Shown in pieces: positions 46,594 through 57,700 of a DNA stretch of 64,000 bases (its first letter is position 1; each line of letters starts with the position of its first letter). The position numbers and the translations under genes were made by a program. This DNA comes from Adenanthera pavonina. Its lineage: Eukaryota > Streptophyta > Magnoliopsida > Fabales > Fabaceae. The DNA is taken from NCBI GenBank assembly GCA_026686845.1, contig JAIVEN010000010.1:38724001-38788000 (forward strand), written 5' to 3'. The notes beneath the pieces are model-generated. The model saw only the letters and a program-made list of their open reading frames with translations, made no database searches and was not told the origin of the DNA.

Positions 46594-48590
46594 TTATTGA
46601 TCTTTTACATTTGTTAAAAATTCACTCAAGCCAATTGTCAAAGCTGATGTAGAGATCACTGAAGCCTTTAGGATGCTCAGAACCTGCATTATAATGAGGT
46701 TTGAAATTACAAAAAGAAATTGTAACAATCATGCAATCAATCCATTCCTCTCCGTTAAAGAGTGATGAAGCAACTCATACACATTAGATTTTTAGTGTGT
46801 GATATATGATTGGGCTTGTGTTTATATCGAAATAAACCTTGGACGTTTTTAGAAGAGTAGATTGATTAAAAATGTACCCTTCATTTTTCTTATTGCAATT
46901 CAATGTGGGACTTTCAATTCTCTAACAGTGAGTAAAGTGTACGAGGTTAGAACGTATTTGCGTATCTCTTGGACGCCGATGCAGATGGTCCTTTCTTCCA
47001 ATTCATGGTCAAGAACTTTAGATTCATTTAAAAACGACGAAACAAGCTGAGAAGAAAAGGGTTTCACAGACAAATCATCTGCGACAAGGAACATCATCGG
47101 CCTCCTAACATATCCATACCATGATGTTCCCTGTACTGGGGACATGGGATCCCACATTTTCAAATTTCAACCGTTGGGTATACCCCTTTGAACTTAGCAG
47201 TGAGACAACTTTCTGGACGATCCCTCCCTTCGTAATGACTAAGATATACGCGTGAATGTGATAAAATATACTTCACTGCGTCGCCAGGTAACATCTGGTT
47301 ACTCACATCAAATTGTGGGGCCACCTGAAGGTTGGCGAACATGTTCTTTATGTTCTGTGACTTGAAGTCTCTAGTTGAATCACAATTACTGAAACTGTTA
47401 TACAATGTTTCGATGCATCCCAAACCAGAGTTTCCTTGTAAAACTCTCACTATTGCTCCTGGTGGGAATTAATGTCAGGAAGCTAAGAAGTTGGTTCATG
47501 AAACCTCCATCAGCTTGGGCAAACACTATTTTGCGCTTCGATTTTGCCATCAATACCTTCAACTTCATCGTCCTACCCCCGTCGGGTTGTCTCTCACTTA
47601 TCTTGATGAACTGGGATTTGGAGTTCCCAAACTTCTGTTTCTTCCGTAAGAATGAATCTGTCAGTGCCTTATCTGAGAATAAGGAGCACTTGAGAAGGTC
47701 CAATAACTTCAAACGCAGTGTATATCATCAAGTGATCAGTTATCAATGAAATAAAATTCACAGTGACGTAATATATCATTATGCTCACCTCCATTGGACA
47801 AAGATTCACAATGAATTCTTCGGATGCAGTAGTGTCTTTAGTACGTAGATTCCTCAGTCGACACAATGTTGTATGTAGATCAGCTGGCCCTACCTTTAGA
47901 TCGTCATAAATAATAAAAGATGTTGTCTCCTGCGCATAACCTTCGCTCGGATCATCTACTAGCAATTCTGCTAAGAGTCTCAAACAAATACAGTTAAAAA
48001 TGATAATAAAAATATAATACATATATACGCGCGCGCGTGTGTGTATTACGAATTACCTGCTCGTCTCATGGTAACGGTATTGACGAGCCAAAGGCCAGGT
48101 AGTAATTGATTTGTCAGGCGTCACCACGTATGACAAATTCTTTCCACAGCTACATATCTTTTATCTTACTCTTGAACGGGCTCACCAGCCAACAATCTTG
48201 CTTACGACAGTTGCGACGCTTACAGGCATAAAACTTGGTGCGTGGGCTCAGTGCCGTCAACGTAAAATTTGAGATTTTGATGAAAAAGTTGCATAGGGTT
48301 CCTAGGATGAAGCAGCGTTTGCTTACACGTGTCCGAACAAAATTACTTGGGGTCCAGATTACCCACACTTTGATACAAGGAGCTTATGCATCCCAATCTA
48401 GCAGGCTTCGTGTTAGAATCCTTATTCACAAGCCGAGCAATAGTTCCCAGTGGTAGGGTCAAGAAGCTTAGAAGAATGTCCACAAAATCCTTCTCTGCTT
48501 CAGCGTACAGTACTATGTTTTTCTGTGTGTCCACAATAACTCTCAATGAAATTCGTTGTTTGGGTGTTGCAGGAGTAAAACCATGCGAGC
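46594..48590 (-). pseudogene. DUF674 family pseudogene, copy D
   Basis: Exon 1 is about 48590-48080: ISLRVIVDTQKNIVLYAEAE and VDILLSFLTLPLGTIARLV, then a frame break after YQSVGNLDPK. The start ATG is out of frame with this exon by two bases. Exon 2 is about 47945-47790 (FIIYDDLKVGPADLHTTLCRL). Exon 3 is about 47712-46970: LLDLLKCSLFSDKALTDS, the second DUF674 repeat, a 1-2 base insertion near 47465 that shifts the frame, then NMFANLQVAPQF and VADDLSVKPFSSQLV, ending LEERTICIGVQE. Exon 4 is about 46690-46594 (VLSILKASVISTSALT, stop TAA). Its residues repair the breaks seen in copy C, so C and D are independent wrecks of the same gene model. Confidence 0.8.
48027..48044. repeat. (GC)n(GT)n microsatellite
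   Basis: gcgcgcgcgtgtgtgt-type run in an intron of copy D. Confidence 0.7.
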
Positions 48591-48650
48591 AATCCTGAAC
48601 CACCAATTATGCTTATTATAGTCTTTGTGGTAAGTAAATGCCATTGAATC

Positions 48651-49540
48651 TGCTCTCTTTTGGAAGTGAAAAGGTTCTGATGAGTCATGCATGTAACAAT
48701 GGATCGGCATCTCTAGCCCTCTTTTTCTCGGCCTTTTCGCTAAGGTCTTCTTTTTGGTTTGATTTGATACCATGCAAATCATAGCTACTCTATCTGTTTT
48801 AAGTAACTTGGTCAAAACAGACTATTAAATGTATAGCTTGTTGAGAATTACAATTATTCTTGATTGAAATATTTCTGGTTCACTTCTCTGACTATCTCTT
48901 ATAGTATATTTTTTCTTTGCATTACAAATCAAGAGTTCTACATAATAATATTATAAAAGACATTAATATTTTGTTGAAAATTATACAAAATAATTATTCT
49001 TTAATAAGATACTAAAATGATAATTTTTTAAAAAAAAATTAAATTTCTTGTACAAAGCACCAAACTACTTTTTGTTGTTGTTAAAATTATAAAATAAGAA
49101 CATTTTTATTAAAAAAACAGAGTAAAACCTTTAAATTTGGATCTCTTCGAAGCCTTCAAATTATTTTCTCCTTTGTATTATTTATCTCTTATTGACTACA
49201 ATTATCTCCTTTGGAAGTGAGAAGTTTCTGATTTTTTTTTCTTTTTTTTTCACCACCTGGTGAGAAGTTTCCGATGAGTCTACCTAATTAAACTGCAGGA
49301 TCGCCATCATCTCTTTCACTACTTGAAATAGTGCAAATATCAACTACGATATCTGTTTTGATTTCTAATGCTTGGTCACAAAAAGAAGATATCACTTAGT
49401 CAAAGGCTATTAAATAGCTGGTTAAAAGTATAATTATACTTGATTGAAATACTTTCATAGTATATTAATGAATTCCCGAATTAACTTTATCTCCTATATT
49501 CTATCTTTGCACATTAAATCAAGAGTTATAAAGAGTAAAA
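48651..49540. repeat. diverged tandem duplication upstream of DUF674 copy D
   Basis: Blocks at about 48651-48980 recur in order at about 49205-49540: tttggaagtgaRaag, gatgagtc, atatctgtttt (actctatctgttttaag versus acgatatctgttttgat), gactattaaat/ggctattaaat, ttgattgaaata and aaatcaagagtt. The period is about 555 bp. The unit is non-coding and represents the DUF674 upstream region. Confidence 0.65.
48719..48743 (+). pseudogene. U2 snRNA 5'-end-like fragment
   Basis: ttctcggccttttcgctaag matches the conserved U2 snRNA 5' end (TTCTCGGCCTTTTGGCTAAG) at 19 of 20 bases, and the next bases GTC correspond to ATC. The downstream branch-recognition region is not clearly preserved and there is no Sm site, so it can only be a fragment. 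It is absent from the neighbouring duplicate at 49.2-49.5 kb, which suggests insertion after the duplication or loss from the other copy. Confidence 0.35.
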
Positions 49541-50415
49541 TTATAAAAAAAATATTTTTTATACTATCTTTATAACACTTGACAAATAATTTTACTTTAT
49601 ATAAGACAGAATCTCTTGATGATTTATTATCAAGATTTATCTAATAATTTATTATAAAACCCAATAACATTGTATAATTCATATAACTAATTTCATTTCA
49701 TAAAATAAGATTAATATTGTTATATTAAAAAAATTTAAATAATATTTAAACACAATTTTAAAGTGATATATAATGATAATTATTTTAAAATGAAAAGAAT
49801 GTGTAAAAGAAAAAGATTTGGACTTCGATTTATAAGTAGCATCTGACTCTGATAAGAAGTTTATAATGTATTATACTACATATTATATTATATGATATAT
49901 ATTTTTAATGTCTCACCTCTTTATCTCAGCACGCATAGAATGAATTTAACGGTGAATAGACGAAATTGTGAGGCATGGGACGAGATCCATCCCCGATCCC
50001 CCCTCTCTTTTCCCAACTCTGTCCCCACAAAGTCCAGCGTTGTCTTTTACAGCCTCCTAATTTTTTTAAAAAATTCGTCTTTACAAGTTTGATTTGTTAA
50101 CTTGTCTTTTATGTATATACTAGCATAGACGAACTTCTTTAAAAAAAATTAAAATTCATCGTGAATATAAACCACAACATAATGATTTACCCGCATCTAC
50201 ATTTTCATATTTCCACGTTCATATAAAACATGACAGAATATAATTATTACTTCAATCACAAGAAAATGAACCATCACATTGCTACTTAAAAATATTAACA
50301 ATAAAGCAGAGTTTGAGAACCAATCCAGAAATGTAAAAGCACTTAGCGAATAAATCCTGCCTTCGGTAATTACTTCACTTCTATTACTCCTCAATATTAT
50401 TTGTCAAAAGACTCT
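49541..50415. other. AT-rich intergenic region
   Basis: No coding signal between the upstream duplication of copy D and the 3' end of copy E. Confidence 0.5.
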
Positions 50416-50601
50416 TCAATATTATTTGTCAAAAGTTTACTCAAACCGATTTTCAAAGCCGTTTTTAAATCAGGGAAGCTTTTAGGATATTCAGAACCTG
50501 CATTAAAACAAAAGAAAAAGAAAAAAGAAAAAACTGAAGCTTGCATGTAATCAATATGTCTGATCCTCTTCATCACAGTTATTGTAATTCACATGCAGCA
50601 C

Positions 50602-50625
50602 ATCTCTCTCTGTCTCTCTCTCTTT
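50602..50625. repeat. (CT)n microsatellite
   Basis: tctctctc-type run with one tgtc interruption. Confidence 0.75.
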
Positions 50626-50967
50626 CTTTTTTTTTTTCTTTCGGTTAAAATAAAAATGCATAACAAAATGATTGCATGGTATGGAGATTCAATTTTACGT
50701 AGTATAATAACATCGTGACAAGGCTTAGAACGTACGGACCTCTTCGACACCAATGCAGATGCTGCTTTCTTCAAAGTATTGGCCAAAAACCTTTTCGATG
50801 CAACCCGATTCAGAAGGCACTACACAGAGATCGTCAGAAATAATAAAGGTAGTCGTTTCCTGTACATACCCTTCTCCAGCATTGTCTTGCCATTTGGTTA
50901 GGTATGAAATGAACGAAAGGAGATTGGTCAGCATTCAAAAAAATACTAGTATTAAATAATGATAAAG

Positions 50968-50972
<5 letters not shown>

Positions 50973-50999
<27 letters not shown>
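50973..50999. repeat. (TA)n microsatellite
   Basis: Thirteen uninterrupted at units in an intron of copy E. Confidence 0.85.
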
Positions 51000-51521
51000 C
51001 TCCGCCAATCTTCTTCCATCCACGAACTAAAGGACTACTGCTAAGATTTTGATGATAAGATTCCAATGGGTTCCTTGGATGAAGCAGCATTTACTTACGT
51101 GTCTCAGTACAATAAATACTTGGGGTCCATATTGCCCACACTTTCATACAACGAGCTTATGCATCCAAAAGTAAAAGGTTTGGTGGTAATGGTTTTAGCG
51201 CTCTCAATCACAAGTCCAGCAATAGTTCCCAAGGGTAGTGTCAAGAAGCTTCAAAGAATGTCCACAAAATCCTTCTCTGCTTTGGCATAGTGTATGCTGT
51301 CTTTATGCACAAAAACTCTCACTGAAATTTGTTTCAATGAAGCAGTTGAAGCCATTCGAGCAATCCTGAACCACCAGACTCAATGTACGTTTGGAACTGT
51401 GACGATCAAGTAAAGTTTTAGAAAGCCTATAAAGAGATACTTGTAGAGACACCTTCATTAATTGGGGAGCTCGTGTGGTTATTAATGATGCCTTTTCGGT
51501 TATTGGAAATTGTGTAGTATC

Positions 51522-51655
51522 AACTAGGCTCCATCTCTGTGACTCCTTGTTTAAGCTTATCGTTTTTTTGCAAAAATTTTTGCAAAAAAAAACTAGGCTC
51601 TGTTTCTGTGACTCCTCGTTTAGGCTTATCGTTTTTGTAGCAACTAAATGCCACT
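51522..51655. repeat. 69-bp tandem duplication with perfect palindrome
   Basis: aactaggctc at 51522 and 51591 starts two similar units (ctgtgactcc, gtttaRgcttatcgttttt). Between them is a perfect 28-bp palindrome, T7-GC-A5-T5-GC-A7, at 51563-51590. It lies in the upstream region shared with copy B. Confidence 0.8.
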
Positions 51656-52155
51656 AATCTTCACTCGTTTGGAAGTGAAAAGTTCACTCTTCTAAAATAA
51701 CTATCGTCTCAAATTAAAATTATAAAAATTGTTAGTAGTTTAGATGATAGTAAAAAATTTTAATTACATCTAATTAAAGTATTATTATATTAATTATTTA
51801 ATTATCTATTAGGTATTTTCTGGGAGACATGGAAACGAATTAAACAGGTTAATCAAAACCTAACTCACAAGTCTGGTTCAGCCCCTTCAACCCACAACCA
51901 AGCATTGGAAAATAAGTTATTCGCCATTTTATTTAAAACCACCAATAAAAATGTACTTCCTCATATTTGCAAAAAGTGCTATTAAAGAAACCATTAAATA
52001 ATATAGATAATTGTAAAATTTAATAACATTTTACTAAAATACCTTTAACCTAAATGTTTCATTTCATATTAATAAAGAATAAAATAGTAAAGAAGAATAG
52101 TTAATACTTGAATAAAATTCTGAAACAACAAATATATTAAAAAATTACAAAACTC
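51656..52155. other. AT-rich stretch with a MITE-like end
   Basis: Non-coding. tacttcctcatatttg at about 51954 resembles a Stowaway-type tip but the other end is not clear. Confidence 0.35.
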
Positions 52156-52158
52156 TGA

Positions 52159-53144
52159 GAGTCCACTTGGTTCATTCACACACAAGGGTATGTGAAGTAA
52201 TGATCAACACTACAAGGGTATGTGAAGTAATGATAAACACATCACCAGACTTAATGCGTTTGGTTTGCCTCTTGTTAGATAATCCCTATAACAAAATGTG
52301 AATCTAATTACCTCAATTGAGGTAATATAGATCACACTCATTTTACTATGTAATCCCTTCATCCTCATGTAAATCCATCCTAAAATGTCTGAAATACCCT
52401 CACAAACACTTTACTCTCATCCTTAATCTCCCTCTTTGTCGACCTCCCTAGCCATCTTTCTCCACCTCCACCAACCCTAACCTTTGACGAGCCTTTTTCA
52501 GCCCTCCATCTAGTGACCACCTCCTTCATCCTTCCCATAGTCATTAGCAACCATAGACTAAGCAAGAGGTGGAGATTGGTGTCAGATAACTTCCATGGCC
52601 AAACCCCATCTTCTTCCTTGAACTATGTCACAGCATCCATGGCTGACCAAGATCTGTTCATCAAACTCTATCACTGCTTCTCCCGGGTCTATAAACCTTG
52701 ATCTACATGGCCACACAACTTCTCCGTCGACGTTGCAACTTCACCTTACAGGCCCACAAATGTTCATCTTCGAGATCTAGGTTCAACTATTTTAAACATC
52801 ATTTTCATAGGATATGAAAGTATATGATTTCTTCTTTGTTCCTATCATTTGTTTAGCAAGATCTAGGTTTTTGGCTAATGCCGACAAGATCAATAATGGT
52901 GATCTATGGTGTTGATTTGTCTTTGGGAAAGAAGACCAATGGGGGAAGGAGATTTTTCTTTTCAGGGGCAAAAATGTCTTTTCATTTGTATTTTTATTTT
53001 TATTTTCATAAAAAATAAACATTATCTCCTCCTATCTAAATATCATACTAAACAAACTCTTATGTAATTATTATCCCATTACATCCTCTCACACTTGTTA
53101 TATTACATCACTTAACCCCTAATATAATTGAACCAAATAGGCTC
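52159..53144. mobile_element. PIF/Harbinger-like element candidate, 986 bp
   Basis: The left end GAGTCCACTTGGTTCATT and the inverted right end GAGCCTATTTGGTTCAAT match at 14 of 18 bases. Such GAGCCT-TTTGGTT tips are typical of plant PIF/Harbinger elements. Flanking trinucleotides are tga and taa, compatible with the family's TWA target. The interior has a cytosine-rich block (52380-52760) without a transposase. A 30-bp direct repeat (acaagggtatgtgaagtaatg) is at about 52182-52233. Confidence 0.5.
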
Positions 53145-53363
53145 TAATGTGAGAATAAAAAAGGGGTTGCCTTTGATGGCAGGCCCATACGAGGACTACC
53201 TCCTTGAAAAATCAAACGTGGCACATAAGGAGCAGGACATTGTGTTGCTTCGGGCTGGTCCTGTTCTTTAGGCTTTCCTCTTAAAAAACCGAATGAGACT
53301 TGGGCTTCCATTTATAAGCACCGGTAGACAAGTTTATAATACAATATACATTTCACCATAATA

Positions 53364-53648
53364 TACTCTCTCCCTCCATTCCATTTTATTTGTCATTTTA
53401 AAAAATTTTAAATATTTTAATTTATCTATCATTTTAGATTATCAATAAAATATTAATTATCCTTTTTACTATTTTACTCTTAATTTAAAATAATGGTCGG
53501 TAGAATATAAATTATTTTTTAGCATTTAACACAAAAATATTTTGATAAAATACCATTAAATTTTACTATAATTTAAGTTATTTAATAGTTTTGTTAGTAT
53601 GTATGAAAAATTTTAAAATAACAAATAAAATGAGATTGAGAGAGGATA
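53364..53648. mobile_element. Stowaway-like MITE, 285 bp
   Basis: The terminal inverted repeat is about 38 bp. The left end has ctctctccctcc then cattttatttgtcatttta. The right end read inward has ctctctcaatct then cattttatttgttatttta. TA is present at both edges. The interior is AT-rich and non-coding. Confidence 0.75.
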
Positions 53649-55150
53649 TATATTGTCCGGCCTAAAATCAAATGAACCAGATTCACTAATGAAGATTCTT
53701 ATTCGGAAAATAATGAAGATTAGGAATTGACGTGAAGAAGGATTGACGTTTGGGTTTACTCTGATGTAATCAGTGAGTCCAGCCCACAAACGAAGTCCAA
53801 GGCACGAGAGCTTGATGAGAATTGGAGTAGCGATAGATTTGATGTGAGCCAATTGCAAGAAAAGTAGGATGTATGGCGTAAAACATGGAAAGCTAAAGTG
53901 GAAGTTTGACTAAAGTTGTATTTCATCCTTCACCAAATAGTTACAATTTTTTTCCTTGGCAACAGAAAAAAGGTCTCAATTTTTTTCCATTTTCGGAATT
54001 TAAAACTCAGGTATAATGCAAGTCCTTGACATCCTAAAAGCTTGTATCATCTCATCCTCAGATTTGACAATCGTTTGATCCCCGCATAAGAATTATTAAA
54101 GAAGATAAATGAAAACATAATTATCAAATTACACTTATCCCAGGTGTGATATAAGTTCCGAGAAGATTCCAGTTCACAAAAGTGAATAGTCTTGAAGGTT
54201 ATGAAGAAGTTCAATCTAGTCTTGCTAAACTATATCATGCAGTTTTAGCCCCAAAAATTTGAAGTGCTCTTGCTCAAGGGCCCATTAAATGTAAAGAAAT
54301 TAGAAATGCACATATTTCTATACTGACAAAAAAAATCCAGAAGGGATTTCACGAGGTCTATTCATAGAAATTCTTCCATGAAACCATTTGTACTTTGCAT
54401 AAGGTAATTCCAAGATTATACAAGTTCCCATTAATCGAATGCTTGTGTCAATAATTCCTCAAATTCGTTTTCATTTCTGTAAAGAACAAAATTGACAGCT
54501 TCCATACGTCCTAGTCCAGATTACCCCTTTCTTGCAATAAATCTTAGTAAGAAGTTTCACTAAATTTGTTTCATGTTAGTACCAGGATTATTACATAAGC
54601 GGGAAATTTACTTTCTGTTCTTCGGAGAAATTTAAATACACAATGAATCTTTTTTATTATGAAAATCCTTGATGCCTTCAAAAACCAAATGATTCATCTT
54701 CAAGAGGGGGAAAAAGAGCAATTAACCCGAATAATAAATTATACATAAAATCAAAACAGAATGCGAGAAATAATAATGTTTTGTTCTTCTCTAATTCTAC
54801 TATTAGAAGTTCACTCCTCTCAAACACAGTCTATCACTTAAGAACACAGAAAAGGTGCAAGAAACTGTGAACAATTAAACCATCCATCATCAAATACCCT
54901 AATACTATAACACACGACAGTTTCTTTTTTTTTTTTGGGTAAATTCGCTTCACAAAACGTAGATAGAAAACTCAAACATGAAAAAAGTGTCATCAAATAC
55001 AAACACACAAACGAAATTTACATACATCAGCAACACATCACTCTAAACATTGACTTGTTCCAAACCAGATAGATGCATCGATGCATGAGTGGCATAGATA
55101 CTTGAATCAAGCATCAATCCCAAATTCTGAATCACAAGCAATCCATGTAA
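53649..55150. other. intergenic region and probable exonuclease 3' UTR
   Basis: More balanced composition than the rest of the right arm, but no frame of note. The few hundred bases left of 55151 are probably the 3' UTR of the exonuclease gene. Confidence 0.45.
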
Positions 55151-55849
55151 CTAGAATTCGCCAGAATACAAAAGCCTTCCAACTTCAAAAGAAATGAAGG
55201 CATCAATGCAAGCATACTTTACCTGGGCAGGAGTAAGCCACGGATTGTCCCACCTGCTTCTACTAACACTATTCGGCTTCTCGATTTCCTTCCCAAGAAC
55301 ACGCATGGCCAGAATCTTCAGTCCCGATCTCTTCAGATCCTTATCCTCCAACTTCTCAGCCGCCAGATCGCGCAGATCAACGAACTTAGCCACACTCAAT
55401 TCGTAGTCAAGCACTAGTTTCTCCACATCTTCTTCAATCCCAACGCCCACAAACGTGTGATTCGCGTTTCCGAGGAAATTGATCAGGGATTGGGGGATGT
55501 TTGGAGCGTGAAGGATTTGGAAGATAAGGCATCGAGGGCCGACACAGAGTTGCAATATGGCGATCGGATTCTGCATATTGCGCTGGAAATTTGGGCGCCA
55601 TTCAACGTCGAGGCCGACGATGAGTGGTTGAGGGAGGGAAGGGAGGTTTTGGATTTCGGAGAGCCAGGAATCGACCATGGAAGGGGAAGAAGTCAGCAGT
55701 GTGTGAATGTTGTGAGTGTAGAAGGAGACATCGTAGAGATTGTGAGTGTCGTAAGGAAGGGCGTGGTCAACTATGGATATGGACATTTTGGATTTGCAGA
55801 GAAACCAGGAGACTGGAAACTTCAAACTAGCGGAGAGGGGACTTTGCAA
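55151..55849 (-). CDS. Werner-exonuclease-like 3'-5' exonuclease (DEDDy), intronless
   Basis: Member of the plant family annotated as Werner syndrome-like exonucleases: a DnaQ-fold 3'-5' exonuclease without a helicase, which would remove nucleotides from DNA or RNA ends with two metal ions. The 232-residue frame shows D81 and E83 (GLDVEWRPN), D141 (VGIEEDVEKL), and the Y212/D216 pair (KYACID), so all four acidic residues and the DEDDy tyrosine are present. Homologues usually begin at a methionine before S-I-V-D-H, here Met22 (start 55786), which gives 211 residues. The extra 21 residues from 55849 (FPVSWFLCKSK at the end) may be a leader or untranslated. There is no intron and no disabling change. 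The upstream region is AT-rich with TATA-like sequence near 55905. Confidence 0.92.
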   Translation of the reverse strand: MQSPLSASLKFPVSWFLCKSKMSISIVDHALPYDTHNLYDVSFYTHNIHTLLTSSPSMVDSWLSEIQNLPSLPQPLIVGLDVEWRPNFQRNMQNPIAILQLCVGPRCLIFQILHAPNIPQSLINFLGNANHTFVGVGIEEDVEKLVLDYELSVAKFVDLRDLAAEKLEDKDLKRSGLKILAMRVLGKEIEKPNSVSRSRWDNPWLTPAQVKYACIDAFISFEVGRLLYSGEF

Positions 55850-57700
55850 TGGAGAAGCTCAGCGTCAAATTCAAAATATATTTATTATTTTAAAATAATT
55901 TTTATATATTTATTATTTTTAATTTAATTTATTATTTAAAATTATTTTTGCATTTTCACATATATTATTTTAATTAGATTTCTCTCTTCTGTTTTGGATT
56001 AGATTGAGTTAGTCTGTTTAAATTATCTTTTTATAAAAAAATCTCTTAGAATAACCACATTCTACAAAAATAAAATTTAAATAAAAATAAAAAAATTTAT
56101 CACAAAATTATTTAAATAAAAAAATTTATTAAAAATTATAGTTTAATTTACGAAAATACAAACCAAATATGCCTTTATTCTTTTGGCCATATGATTAGAT
56201 TGAGCTGATTGAATCCACCTAATATACGATTTTAATTTAAAAATTGATATAAAAAATCAATTGATTAGAAGAATAGGATAAATTTAGTGTTTATGTTTTT
56301 ATGATATTCTTACATAGTAGTTACATAAAATATGTTTAGTTTATTGTGGATTTACACCACGCAATCTACTGAGATCAACTATATTTTTTCTAAGATCTAT
56401 TTATTGTAGAAAGAATAAATGGTAAAATCCCTCATAATTAAGTTTATTATTTTCTAACACCAATAATATTTCAAGCGACTGCTAAAGACCAATCCTTCTA
56501 ATCATAGAGATAAGCGAGATGGGTTTATTGTCACTTTTTATTGTTATATCACTTGTTTAAGAAAGGAAAGTTCCTGACACTCACGCTACCGTAGGCTGGT
56601 TTTAAGGATTTATTTTGATTGTCATATATACACGCATATATATTTATATAGTAGACTTATGAAAATTTTGATAAATGTAACAAAAGTAGTAAAAAAAACG
56701 AAGTTAATTCTTGTTCAATTTAATGCCTCATGATTTGCATATAATTTTATTTATATAATAACCATAAATAAAAAAGTTAATTTACATAAATTTATAATGT
56801 GAATATTTTGAAATTTATATGATTTTTGTTATTATTTAGCATGAGAATTGATTCTTGAAAACTATATTCTTTACAAATTCTGAATATCTATATAACCATA
56901 TCATTACAATAATATTCAAATTTTAAATGATATAACAATAAGAAATTTTCATGTTGACAAAACATGCTAAATAACATAAAAAATTATAAATTAAATAAAA
57001 AGATTGATTTCTAAAGTAGTACTCTCCTTTTAATTTGGTTATTTTTCTTTTAAAAAAATTTTCCTTAAAAATATTTTTATTTTCATTTATTATTTTAAAG
57101 ATTAAAAACATATATTCAATTTAATCTCTCAAATATTTCTTTCAGTGAAAATAATAATTTCTTGAAACTTTCAATCTTCCTAAATGCATTGAAATCATTC
57201 CGGCCAAATTAAAAAATGCAATGAAATCATAGTTCAAAAGAGTTGAATACACTCAAGTCTAACCCATGTTATTCCTTTTTCATCTAACAAAGATTATTCT
57301 AATCATGACAAAATGTTGGAGAGATTAAGAGACACATTATATATATATATATATAAAGTATATTTACAAGTCATAAATAATGTATATCATTGAGTCATGT
57401 GCACTGCATGATCAAACATTTCTATGATTTAAACAAAATAATTATATCACTGATTTATATTAATTTTTTTTTTTTTGGAATGTCTCACGTGGAGAAATGA
57501 GACGGGGTAACCAATGGAGTAGACTTTGGAGAACAAATAATAGAGTGAGTGAGGTTAACTAATAATTAGAATCAGATGAGAATGAGAAAGATGATAGAAT
57601 AATTGATTTCTACAAAGTGTTTTATTGATTAGTACCAAGTAAATATACAGTACACGTTAGAACGTATACAAATTATAATGGATAAAAAAAGTGTGTTAAC
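55850..57700. other. AT-rich intergenic region
   Basis: Extremely AT-rich; (AT)n near 57335. No coding signal and no complete transposon recognised. Confidence 0.5.

Larger units (their letters stand above)
50420..51355 (-). pseudogene. DUF674 family pseudogene, copy E, internally deleted
   Basis: The start ATG is at 51355-51353 (MASTASLKQISVRVFVHK), and exon 1 continues to about 51066 with stops (TGA in DIL*SFL, TGA after KYLLY). Exon 2 and the end of exon 3 are fused at 50934-50725: GEGYVQETTTFIISDDLCVV is joined directly to EKVFGQYFEESSICIGVEE. The whole second DUF674 repeat is therefore missing. The last exon (about 50497-50428, VLNILKASLI) has an in-frame TAA. It is the most damaged of the five copies. 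Confidence 0.75.

Noticed and set aside
55457..55927. 156-codon plus-strand frame opposite the exonuclease
   Set aside because: The minus strand carries the conserved catalytic residues; the plus frame is a shadow.
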